Shown one piece after another: positions 45,648 through 53,573 of a stretch of 64,000 nt of DNA. The position numbers and the translations under genes are program-made. The DNA comes from Desulfuromonadales bacterium. GTDB lineage: Bacteria > Desulfobacterota > JAENJC01. The stretch lies in the NCBI GenBank assembly GCA_919902985.1, contig CAKKSC010000004.1, positions 62,001-126,000 on the forward strand, in the 5' to 3' direction. Below the pieces are notes generated by a model that made no database searches, was not told the origin of the DNA, and worked only from the letters and a program-made list of their open reading frames with translations. The stretch's first letter is position 1; each line of letters starts with the position of its first letter.

Positions 45648-45675
45648 GTAGGGGCGAACGGCCGTTCGCCCCTAC
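45648..45675. repeat. Perfect 28-base palindrome between htpX and tsaC
   Basis: Both halves read GTAGGGGCGAACGG on the two strands. It sits between the htpX stop (45684) and the tsaC start (45639). It could fold in RNA, but there is no T-run. It is a common type of small interspersed palindrome. Confidence 0.85.
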
Positions 45676-45683
45676 CTCAAACA

Positions 45684-46535
45684 TTAAAAGATCTGTTTTG
45701 AAAGTTCTTCCAGCCTTGCAACCCTCTCTCCCATCGGAGGATGGGTGCTGAACAAGGTCATTAAGCCGCCTCCGGTAAGAGGGCTTACTATAAACATGTG
45801 GGCTGTTGCTGAATTTGCATGCATAGGTATAGCTGCAACACCCATATGGAGCTTCTTCAGGGCACTGGCCAGGGCCAGAGGTTTTCTGCAAATCCTTGCG
45901 CCATATGCATCTGCCTGATATTCCCTTGAGCGGGAAATGGCCATCTGGATCAGCATGGCTGCTATCGGAGCTACTATGGCCATGGCAATCATGACAAACG
46001 GGCTTCCGCCCTCTTCGTCCCTGTCCCTCCCTCCGCCAAAAATGGCCGCCCACTGCGCCATATGCGCAAGATAGCTTATGGCGCCGGCAATTGTGGCTAC
46101 TATTGAAGAGATGAGTATGTCCCTGTTCCCGACATGGGCCAGTTCATGGGCCATTACACCTTCCAACTCCTCGTCATTTAATATATTTAGAATCCCTTCA
46201 GTTGCCGCTACTGCCGCATGCTGCGGGTTCCTGCCGGTTGCGAAGGCATTAGGACTCATACCAGGAATGATATAGACCTTGGGCATAGGAAGCATGGCCT
46301 TCATTGCCAGCTGGTTTGTTATCCTGTAAAGCCTTGGCGCCTCTGCCTCCGTTACCTCTCTTGCGCCATACATGGCAAGGACTATCTTGTCCGAGAACCA
46401 GTAGCTGACAAGATTCATAACCCCTGCCATGATAAGGGCCATCATCATCCCGCCGTTCCCGCCGATTGCCTTCCCAACAAATAGCAGAAGGAGTGTAAGG
46501 GCGGTCAGTAGAAAAGTTGTTTTTAGTACATTCAT
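45684..46535 (-). CDS. htpX: Membrane zinc metalloprotease HtpX (M48)
   Basis: The protein is 283 residues. Transmembrane helices near the N-terminus (about 5-25, 30-50) and around 150-195 frame a cytoplasmic catalytic domain with the zinc motif [10 protein letters not shown] and the third ligand in [10 protein letters not shown]. HtpX degrades misfolded membrane proteins. It lies after the ccm genes. A GGAGG-like sequence stands before the ATG. Confidence 0.94.
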   Translation of the reverse strand: MNVLKTTFLLTALTLLLLFVGKAIGGNGGMMMALIMAGVMNLVSYWFSDKIVLAMYGAREVTEAEAPRLYRITNQLAMKAMLPMPKVYIIPGMSPNAFATGRNPQHAAVAATEGILNILNDEELEGVMAHELAHVGNRDILISSIVATIAGAISYLAHMAQWAAIFGGGRDRDEEGGSPFVMIAMAIVAPIAAMLIQMAISRSREYQADAYGARICRKPLALASALKKLHMGVAAIPMHANSATAHMFIVSPLTGGGLMTLFSTHPPMGERVARLEELSKQIF

Positions 46536-46619
46536 TGAAGCGTCCTCCTTTAAAATCAGTCCTTTAATTCTCCCATCCCCCTCTTTTAGGTTAATAGGGG
46601 GAGCGAGGAGGCGTTAGAA

Positions 46620-46763
46620 TTATTTTCCGCTTACTATCTTTTCCAGGTGTTCAAGTTCCCTCTGGACATCTTTGTACCTCTTACCCAGAAAGAAAATATA
46701 CCCGAAGTTTATCACCCATAGAATCGTGTAAGCAAGAAACAGATAATACAGTCCGCTTTCCAT
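46620..46763 (-). CDS. ccmD: CcmD-like small membrane protein
   Basis: The frame of 47 residues is MESGLYYLFLAYTILWVINF..., one transmembrane helix (about 6-26), then a basic segment and amphipathic helix (KRYKDVQRELEHLEKI). This is the size and layout of CcmD, which stabilises the CcmC-CcmE complex. It starts 16 bases after ccmC with AGGAGG upstream, in the expected position. The sequence is poorly conserved in this family, so the call rests on context. Confidence 0.75.
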   Translation of the reverse strand: MESGLYYLFLAYTILWVINFGYIFFLGKRYKDVQRELEHLEKIVSGK

Positions 46764-46779
46764 TGTAACCTCCTTAAAA

Positions 46780-47460
46780 TCAAGCCTCTTCCATTATTTT
46801 TTTCTTCAGTTCCGCTACCCTGTCCCTCATACCTTCCAGGTCCATCCTCCACAGGAGAAGTATGACATACAGAAGTGTTATGGCCGACATTGACATGAAC
46901 AGCGCATGTATCATTCTGGGGTCCAGGTCAACCTTGTCCGGCCTTATCACGTCAGGATGGATGGTCCTCCACATAACATTGGCCACGTATGTCAAAGGAA
47001 CATTGAGGAAGGCAATAATTCCTATGACGGCTGAAAACCTTCCCCTCTTTGTTTCCTCTTCGATGGCTCCACGGACGATCATGTAGGCAACAAACATAAA
47101 TGTCAGGATGAGGAAAGTAACAAGCCGCGGGTCCCAAGTCCACCAAGCGCCCCAGACAGGCCTGGCCCAGATGGGGCCTGTTGTCAGGACAACGAGACAG
47201 AAGGCTATCCCTATTTCAGCAGATGAAACTGCCAATATATCCCAGCACCTCTTTTTTCTGATCAGGTACATGATGCTTCCTGCAAATGTCCCAAAGAAGG
47301 CAACAAAGCCTGTCCATGCAAAAGATACATGAAAATAGAATATCCTCTGGATATTGCCCATGTTTGCCTCGGTCGGGGCATAGATAAACACCATATAAAG
47401 AGCTGATACAACAAGGACAGCTGTTGCCAACGCAAGTGCATCTTTCAGTTTTTCCTTCAT
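46780..47460 (-). CDS. ccmC: Heme exporter/handling protein CcmC
   Basis: This 226-residue membrane protein has six helices. The tryptophan-rich periplasmic motif WGAWWTWDPRL and the flanking His residues (FYFHVSFAW and WRTIHP) are the heme-holding site of CcmC, which presents heme to CcmE. It is followed by ccmD and preceded by ccmB after an 80-base gap that contains a short inverted repeat. Confidence 0.93.
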   Translation of the reverse strand: MKEKLKDALALATAVLVVSALYMVFIYAPTEANMGNIQRIFYFHVSFAWTGFVAFFGTFAGSIMYLIRKKRCWDILAVSSAEIGIAFCLVVLTTGPIWARPVWGAWWTWDPRLVTFLILTFMFVAYMIVRGAIEEETKRGRFSAVIGIIAFLNVPLTYVANVMWRTIHPDVIRPDKVDLDPRMIHALFMSMSAITLLYVILLLWRMDLEGMRDRVAELKKKIMEEA

Positions 47461-47540
47461 TTCACTTCTCCTTATATAAGGTTAAAGGTAGAAGGCTAAA
47501 GGTCAAACCTTTCACCCTTTACCTTTCGCCTATTACCTAT

Positions 47541-48221
47541 TTACTCTTCTATAAGATACTCAAATATCACAAAAGATGCCATAAAAAATATTATATCGAA
47601 TGCAATGAGTAGTTTCAACCACTGGCTGTACGTTTCAATCCCGCTCCCTGCCATTATCATCCCTGTAGACTTGACAGCCGAGATTATCACGGGAACCTGC
47701 ATGGGAAACAAGAGGAGCGGAAGTATCATGTCCCCTCCCCTGATACCAACCGACAGGGCGGAAAAAAGGGTCCCCACTGCAATGAACCCGAACGTGGCAA
47801 GCACTATAACAATCATAAGTGGAGGAAGGGCTGCGGTCAGAGAAAGGTTAAAGAATATGGCAAAGAAGGGGAGTGAGACCAGCTCTATCATCATGGTAAA
47901 TATGAAATTACCGATCACCTTCCCCAGATATATCCCGCTCCTGTCAAGTGGGGAAAGCATAAGTCCCTGCATGCAATCCTCTTCCTTTTCAAGGACAAAG
48001 GAGCGTGAAAGACCAAGGGAAGCGGCAAATATAAAGGCAACCCACAGGATACCGGGGGCCACATCTTTTATATATTCTGCCCCTGGCTCAAATGCGAAGT
48101 TGAATATAACCATGACCAGAAGGGAAAAGAGCATCATAGAGTATATCTTTTCCTTTGACCGGAACTCGATCCTTAAATCCTTGGCAGCTATCAGAAAAAC
48201 CTTTTTTAAATAATGTCCCAC
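47541..48221 (-). CDS. ccmB: Heme exporter membrane subunit CcmB
   Basis: This 226-residue protein has six transmembrane helices and the CcmB pattern (KDLRIEFRSKEKIYSMMLFSLL, then SFVLEKEEDCMQGLMLSP). With CcmA it forms the ABC module that releases heme-loaded CcmE. The start overlaps the ccmA stop by one base. Confidence 0.93.
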   Translation of the reverse strand: MGHYLKKVFLIAAKDLRIEFRSKEKIYSMMLFSLLVMVIFNFAFEPGAEYIKDVAPGILWVAFIFAASLGLSRSFVLEKEEDCMQGLMLSPLDRSGIYLGKVIGNFIFTMMIELVSLPFFAIFFNLSLTAALPPLMIVIVLATFGFIAVGTLFSALSVGIRGGDMILPLLLFPMQVPVIISAVKSTGMIMAGSGIETYSQWLKLLIAFDIIFFMASFVIFEYLIEE

Positions 48222-48925
48222 TACTTCCCTTCTCCGACCTTTTCAAAATAGACCCTCTCAAACGACTCAACAGTCTGATTTGCGCTTCTATCCTCAAATA
48301 CAATCTTACCAAGAATCTGTATTACTATCCTGTCACTTATCTCAAGGCCGTTGGTGATATCGTGAGTTGTCATAACTATAGTCTTGTCTTCTGTATGGAG
48401 TTTTTTCAGGAGATTAGTGAGCATCCTGGCCGCGTGCTGGTCTAATCCGGTGTAAGGCTCGTCGAGCAGGATAATGGCTGGATTATGTATTATGGCCCTT
48501 GCTATGGTCAGGCGCTGGAGCATCCCTCTTGAAAAGGTGCGCACCATGTCGTTCGCCCTGTGGGCCAGCCCTACTTCAGCAAGAAGCTCTTCTATCCTTT
48601 TTTCCAGATCAGGCACATCATAGAGCCTGCCGAAAAACAGAAGGTTCTCTTTTGCAGACAGGTTTCCGTAAAGAAACGCCTTATGGGAGATTACGCCTAT
48701 CCTCCTTCTTGCATCCTCATTGGCGGAGGATATGTCTATGCCGTCTGTGATTACCTTGCCGGATGTAGGTCTGATTATGGTTGAAAGGATTTTTAGAAGC
48801 GTGCTCTTGCCTGCGCCGTTGGGGCCAAATACTGTGAGGAACTCCCCTTTTTCTATCTTCAGGTCAATCCCCCTCAAGGCGTCAACAGGGCCGTAGCTCT
48901 TCCAGAGCCTTGATACCTCGATCAT
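48221..48925 (-). CDS. ccmA: ABC transporter ATPase CcmA
   Basis: This 234-residue protein has Walker A GPNGAGKST, signature TFSRGMLQRL, Walker B IILLDEPYTGLD and the H-loop TTHD. It works with CcmB in the c-type cytochrome system. It overlaps the upstream CcmI-like gene by 4 bases (ATGA). Confidence 0.95.
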   Translation of the reverse strand: MIEVSRLWKSYGPVDALRGIDLKIEKGEFLTVFGPNGAGKSTLLKILSTIIRPTSGKVITDGIDISSANEDARRRIGVISHKAFLYGNLSAKENLLFFGRLYDVPDLEKRIEELLAEVGLAHRANDMVRTFSRGMLQRLTIARAIIHNPAIILLDEPYTGLDQHAARMLTNLLKKLHTEDKTIVMTTHDITNGLEISDRIVIQILGKIVFEDRSANQTVESFERVYFEKVGEGK

Positions 48926-49257
48926 CTATTACCTTTCGTGTGGGCTTTTTCTTTATCTATGCCCTTGGGGTGGGGAGCTGCGGCCTTAATTTTCTCCATT
49001 TCCTTGATAGTCATGATCGCCTTTTCCTTATAATAATCCCTTAGTTCAATATAGTCCTTTTCGCTGAGCTTCCCTTCGGCATTCTCGAAATCCACATCCT
49101 TCATAGCAGTATAATACGAATCCTTTGTTGACTTTAAACGGTTGAGCCTGGAATCAGTGACCGTTGACTCCCATACCTCGGTTGTTCCCCTGAAGAATGA
49201 AGATCCAATTAGGGCGATGACTCCTGCAAATATTAAAAGTATCAAAAATGCTTCCAT
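48922..49257 (-). CDS. CcmI-like short membrane protein
   Basis: In this 111-residue protein an N-terminal helix (about 4-22) is followed by a coiled-coil domain (LNRLKSTKDSYYTAMKDVDFENAEGKLSEKDYIELRDYYKEKA). That resembles the N-terminal module of CcmI, which handles apocytochromes, without the TPR part. The start is taken at the ATG 49257, GGAG being 5 bases upstream; the GTG at 49263 is possible. Confidence 0.72.
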   Translation of the reverse strand: MEAFLILLIFAGVIALIGSSFFRGTTEVWESTVTDSRLNRLKSTKDSYYTAMKDVDFENAEGKLSEKDYIELRDYYKEKAIMTIKEMEKIKAAAPHPKGIDKEKAHTKGNR

Positions 49258-49282
49258 GCTCACTCCAGTCCAAAGACATTTT

Positions 49283-49351
49283 CACCGCAGAGGCACAGAG
49301 GACACCAAAAAGACCTTCTGCTTTCTCTGCGTCTCCGCGTCTCTGCGGTAA
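49283..49351. repeat. Interspersed inverted repeat between ccmH and the CcmI-like gene
   Basis: ACCGCAGAGGCACAGAGG on the left and the inverted TCCGCGTCTCTGCGGT on the right form a hairpin over about 69 bases. It is the same family as 36282-36352 and fills almost all of the gap between the two ccm genes. Confidence 0.7.
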
Positions 49352-49363
49352 ATTTATTCTTTA

Positions 49364-49951
49364 TCAATCCAGCTTTTTCAGCTCTTCCTCAATCTTCTTA
49401 TCCAGCTCCGACCCTTTATCCTCCGGCAGATGCTCAAGCACCTTTTCTTCTTCCCTCATACCTCTGGATGTCCAGCTCTTTATCACCCTCGAAACAAAGA
49501 ACGCAGCGCCTAACAATGCTATAAACGGAAGGATATAACCGAGTAAGTTAAAGCCCTCCTTTTTCGGGGCTGCCAACACCTTCTGGCCGTCTCTCTTCAC
49601 AAAGATAGCAATTATCTCTTCCTTTCCCTTGCCATTCTTTACCAGATCTGCAATATACCGCCTTGCAGGTATGGCATAACCGCAGTTCTGATGAGGACAG
49701 TGTTTTAAGACTATACCGCAACCGCACTGGCACATAATGGCCTCTTCCACCTCACCCTGGACATCCGCATATGCCAGATTGGGAATAGGTGGAAGGCCTG
49801 AATCTATGCCACAGAAGACAGTAGAGCATTTATCTCCTTTGCTGAATAAAGACAGCCCAACCTTTTGGGAAAGATCTAAATAGCCGTGAACTCCGGCTAT
49901 AAGAGAGAGGGATACTAAACTGAAGACTATCTTGTGTAACCGTTTCTTCAT
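49364..49951 (-). CDS. ccmH: Cytochrome c maturation protein CcmH-like, cysteine-rich variant
   Basis: In this 195-residue protein a signal/anchor helix (about 7-24) precedes a periplasmic domain with MCQCGCGIVLKHCPHQNCGYA, five cysteines in place of the usual single LRCxxC motif, then IADLVKNGKGKEEIIAIFV as in CcmH. A further helix (about 140-158) and an acidic tail follow. CcmH reduces apocytochrome heme-binding cysteines. The start overlaps the ccmF stop. Confidence 0.82.
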   Translation of the reverse strand: MKKRLHKIVFSLVSLSLIAGVHGYLDLSQKVGLSLFSKGDKCSTVFCGIDSGLPPIPNLAYADVQGEVEEAIMCQCGCGIVLKHCPHQNCGYAIPARRYIADLVKNGKGKEEIIAIFVKRDGQKVLAAPKKEGFNLLGYILPFIALLGAAFFVSRVIKSWTSRGMREEEKVLEHLPEDKGSELDKKIEEELKKLD

Positions 49952-51918
49952 AATGCCCCTGCCTCTTCCTTCCTCTTATACTCAGGCAGAAGGACATATA
50001 ATCCGCCAAAGAAAGCAACGATTCCGCCTATCCAGTACCAGTTGATAAGAGGGTTTATTATAGCCCTTATAGTGACCCTGTCGCCTTCATGGATGGATGC
50101 AAGTATTACAAATAAATCCTCTTTAAGGCTGCGGTCGAGGGCCACCTCGCTGGTTGGCTCCTCTGCATATTTATCATATCTCCTCTTTTCAGGCTCAATT
50201 GTCCCCTGCTCCTTTCCGTCCTTTAATACCGTAAGCACCGCTGTGGCTGCATCATAGTTGGACTCCCTGTGGAAGTAAATCTTTTCATACCTTAAAGTAT
50301 AGTCCCTTATCTTCATCCCCTCGCCCGCACCAAGTGTCTGCGTCTCCTCCACATTAAAAGCAGATGAGCCGGTTATTCCCACAAATACCATGACAATACC
50401 TGCATGGATGAGGTATCCTCCGTATCTCCTCTTGTTCTTCCAGAGGAGAGAACCCAGGGCATTTAAGACCCCTTCTCCGGCCAGCTTCTTTCTGGCCCTG
50501 ACTCCCCTGTGAAACTCCATATAGATTGTCACAGTAACAAATACCGAGAAGACAAAGAAGAGGATTGCATATACATGGCTCATGCCAAAGGCAATCAGGG
50601 CTACAGCAGCAGCTATTGTTAATACTCCGGGAAGGATGAAGTTCTTTCTTAGATTCTCTGCCGTTGCCTTCCTCCAGCCAATAAGAGGGCATATCCCAAG
50701 TATGATCAGAAGCACAAGAAAGAGAGGCGTATTGACCTGGTTGAAGAACGGAGGGCCTACGGTTATCTTTTCACCTGTGACCATCTCCGATATCAATGGG
50801 AACATTGTTCCCCAAAGGGTCGCAAAGGCAAGGGCCAGGAGAATCACGTTATTCAAAAGGAACGTGCTTTCTCTCGACAGGAATGATTCGAGCTGGTTGT
50901 CGCTCTTCAGGTCGTTCCAGCGGTAGTATATCAGATAAAATGCGGCTGCAAGGGTGACAAACATGAAGGTCAGAAAATACGGCCCCATCTCAGATACGCC
51001 GAAGTCATGGACGGACTGGAGTACGCCGCTTCTTACCAAAAACGTCCCGAATATGGTCAGGGCAAAGGTGGCAACTATCAGGAACATGTTCCAGACCTTG
51101 AGCATCCCTCTCCTTTCCTGGATCATCACAGAATGCAGATATGCCGAGGCGGTAAGCCAGGGGATGAATGAGGCGTTCTCCACCGGGTCCCATGCCCAGT
51201 ATCCACCCCAGCCGAGCTCAGCATAAGCCCATTCGGAACCAAGAACGTTTCCCAGGCCGAGGAGTGTCCATGAAAATATCGTCCACCTCCTGGTCTTCTT
51301 TATCCATAACGGATCAAGCTCCTTTGTGATAAGGGCGGCCATGGCAAAGGCAAACGGGATAGAGAAGCCAACGTATCCCCAAAGAAGCGCCGGAGGATGG
51401 AATATCATACCATAAGTTTGAAGCATAGGGTTCAGGCCGTTTCCGTCTGGCGGTATCTGATTTGCAGGGAAGAGGTCAAAGGGGTTTGTTACAAAACTTG
51501 CCAGGATGGCAAAGAAGGCATATATGACCATCAGGATTGCATAGGCATAGGGGAGGAAACGATGGTCTCTCTCTTTCCTGTTCTGGAAAGCCACCATTGC
51601 CATCGCAATTGCAAGCCCCCATATCCAGAACAGAAGAGATCCTTCCTGTCCTGCCCATAAACCTGTAATCTTGTAATAGGTCGGTAGTGATATCTCGGAA
51701 TAATGGGAAACATATCTTACATGGAAGTTATCTGTAAGAAAGGAATTCAGCAGAACCGCTACAGATATGGAACTGAGAAAGAATACCGCATATATCCCTC
51801 TTCTGGCGCTGGTCACAAACCGGAGGTCGCTCTTAAGGACACCGACGAGAGATGCAAAAACCACATAAAGGGAAACTAAAAATGAGAATGCCAGGGAAAA
51901 GCGTCCTAAGTCTATCAT
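49948..51918 (-). CDS. ccmF: Cytochrome c heme lyase CcmF
   Basis: This 656-residue membrane protein has about 14 helices. The WWD-type motif is YWAWDPVENASFIPWL, with conserved His residues on flanking periplasmic loops. A periplasmic domain near residues 480-610 and a final helix close the protein. CcmF joins heme to apocytochrome with CcmH. It overlaps both ccmE and ccmH by 1-4 bases. Confidence 0.94.
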   Translation of the reverse strand: MIDLGRFSLAFSFLVSLYVVFASLVGVLKSDLRFVTSARRGIYAVFFLSSISVAVLLNSFLTDNFHVRYVSHYSEISLPTYYKITGLWAGQEGSLLFWIWGLAIAMAMVAFQNRKERDHRFLPYAYAILMVIYAFFAILASFVTNPFDLFPANQIPPDGNGLNPMLQTYGMIFHPPALLWGYVGFSIPFAFAMAALITKELDPLWIKKTRRWTIFSWTLLGLGNVLGSEWAYAELGWGGYWAWDPVENASFIPWLTASAYLHSVMIQERRGMLKVWNMFLIVATFALTIFGTFLVRSGVLQSVHDFGVSEMGPYFLTFMFVTLAAAFYLIYYRWNDLKSDNQLESFLSRESTFLLNNVILLALAFATLWGTMFPLISEMVTGEKITVGPPFFNQVNTPLFLVLLIILGICPLIGWRKATAENLRKNFILPGVLTIAAAVALIAFGMSHVYAILFFVFSVFVTVTIYMEFHRGVRARKKLAGEGVLNALGSLLWKNKRRYGGYLIHAGIVMVFVGITGSSAFNVEETQTLGAGEGMKIRDYTLRYEKIYFHRESNYDAATAVLTVLKDGKEQGTIEPEKRRYDKYAEEPTSEVALDRSLKEDLFVILASIHEGDRVTIRAIINPLINWYWIGGIVAFFGGLYVLLPEYKRKEEAGAL

Positions 51919-52367
51919 TACACCTTGCCTCCCTCGGTCGGTTTTCCGTATTTATACCCCGGCGGGGGTGTCTGCCCTTCATATCTCGATGGACATTTCA
52001 CAAGGAGGATTGTGGCCTTAAACAGACTTTCCTGAGGGCTGTACTTCCCTTCAAGTATAACCTGTACATCGGCCTTGAAGGAATCAGGTTTGATCCCTTT
52101 ATAAATCACGTGTATCGCCTCAGTCGGGGTTCCGGTTTCAAAGATATCAAAGTTTAGTATCAGCTTTTCGCTGTCATAACTTATGGTACCTTCCTTAACC
52201 TGTCCGCTGGCCCTGAGCCCTTGACCTATAACACTTTCTCCTTTCCCTTTCAGTTCCGGAACAGTCATATAGTAAACGCTCGACTGTTTAAATGCAGTAT
52301 AGATGAGAGCGACGATCGTCAGAAAGATAACCGCCCCTGCAATAGCAAATTTATGGCTCTTCTTCAT
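51918..52367 (-). CDS. ccmE: Heme chaperone CcmE, CXXXY type
   Basis: This 149-residue protein has one N-terminal helix (about 7-25) and a periplasmic OB-fold. The heme-binding site that is HxxxY in most bacteria reads KCPSRYEG here, so Cys replaces His. The CXXXY form is known from archaea and Desulfovibrio. The start at 52367 has GAGGT upstream; the frame is open further but the extra residues look non-coding. It is the first gene of the ccm operon. Confidence 0.9.
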   Translation of the reverse strand: MKKSHKFAIAGAVIFLTIVALIYTAFKQSSVYYMTVPELKGKGESVIGQGLRASGQVKEGTISYDSEKLILNFDIFETGTPTEAIHVIYKGIKPDSFKADVQVILEGKYSPQESLFKATILLVKCPSRYEGQTPPPGYKYGKPTEGGKV

Positions 52368-52476
52368 AAGTACCTCATATAGGCAATAGGACTTAAAATA
52401 CAAAAGATATGTTGAAGACTATATCACTTAATAACAATCTCTTTCAAGAGTTTTCTAATTTATTAAAAAGTTGACC

Positions 52477-53313
52477 TTACTTCACCTGGATGAACGGCAT
52501 GGCCCCGCCAGTTACGCTCGGAAGCTTACCGTCCCATTTTTCTATCGCCTTCCGCTGGTTCTCAATCTCTCTCAGTTTCAGGAGGGATTCCGTTATCTCC
52601 TGCCTCTGGATCTTTAACCCTTCGGCCTCAGCCTTTGCCTGGCTGATCTTCTGTTCGTTTTCAACCTTTATCCTTTCCAGTTCGTTCTTGGACTTGGCAA
52701 CCTGTTGTTCCGCCACCTGTTTTGCCTCAATGGCGTCATTGAAGGTCCTGGAGAAGTTGAAATCCGCAACAGACACCTCGATAACCTTGATATTGAAGAT
52801 AGCAAGCCTATCTGCCAGTTCCGTCCTTATGGCGGACTTGACCTCCCCTCTCTTGGCTATAAGTTCTTCCGCCGTGTATTTGGCGGTAACGGCCTTTATA
52901 ACCTCCTGCACCGCGGGCTGGATAAGCTTGTCTTCAAAGGCCATCCCTATCTTCTGATACACCTCATCCACTGTTTCAGACATAAGGTGATAGTTTGTGG
53001 CAATGACTGTAGATATGATCTGAAGGTCCTTCGAAGCAGCGTCAGCCTTTGCCTCGTTTTTCTGCACCTGGACGTTTATTTTCACGACATTGTCAACAAA
53101 AGGAATCTTGAAATGAAGCCCTTCTGAAAGTACCCCTTTCTGTACCGCGCCCAGTCGCATAAGGACACCCCTCTGGCCCGGCCCGACTATGACCCACGGT
53201 TGAAAGACGAGAAGGATCAGCACAGCAACTATTGGTATAACCAGCTTGCCCAACCCTTTGACCTTTTCTATAATCATTTCTGCCTCATTTTTTGGATATT
53301 GGGCCTGGTTCAT
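52477..53313 (-). CDS. Prohibitin/SPFH-domain membrane protein
   Basis: In this 278-residue protein an N-terminal helix (about 24-45) is followed by an SPFH domain (GPGQRGVLMRLGAVQKGVLSEGLHFKIPFVDNV) and a long coiled coil (about 195-255) rich in Lys/Glu/Gln. Prohibitin-like scaffolds form membrane rings and often modulate FtsH-type proteases. It lies 15 bases after the small membrane protein gene, downstream of the cation ATPase. Confidence 0.85.
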   Translation of the reverse strand: MNQAQYPKNEAEMIIEKVKGLGKLVIPIVAVLILLVFQPWVIVGPGQRGVLMRLGAVQKGVLSEGLHFKIPFVDNVVKINVQVQKNEAKADAASKDLQIISTVIATNYHLMSETVDEVYQKIGMAFEDKLIQPAVQEVIKAVTAKYTAEELIAKRGEVKSAIRTELADRLAIFNIKVIEVSVADFNFSRTFNDAIEAKQVAEQQVAKSKNELERIKVENEQKISQAKAEAEGLKIQRQEITESLLKLREIENQRKAIEKWDGKLPSVTGGAMPFIQVK

Positions 53314-53327
53314 CTGTTCCCCCGATT

Positions 53328-53573
53328 TTATTTTTTGTACACAGAATCCTTTGCACTCTTAACGCCTGACTTAACTTTTTTCAAAAGCCTTTCTGCCCAC
53401 ACGAACTCACCGGCAAGGATGGCAAGCCCTAAAGGTATCACAACAAATGCAGGGCCGGGCAGGATAATCATGGCTATGCCGATAAACAGCACCGTAAAAC
53501 CCACCACACTGATTATAACCCGCTTTGTGTGCCTAAGTGCCCCATTAACGGTATTATTGATAAACCTTCTCAT
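53328..53573 (-). CDS. PGPGW-family small membrane protein
   Basis: This 81-residue protein has two helices (about 18-36 and 40-58) around the conserved ILPGPAFVVIPLGLAIL stretch. It is related to putative PGPGW transmembrane proteins of unknown function. Its start overlaps the end of the P-type ATPase gene by 20 bases, indicating coupled translation. Confidence 0.78.
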   Translation of the reverse strand: MRRFINNTVNGALRHTKRVIISVVGFTVLFIGIAMIILPGPAFVVIPLGLAILAGEFVWAERLLKKVKSGVKSAKDSVYKK

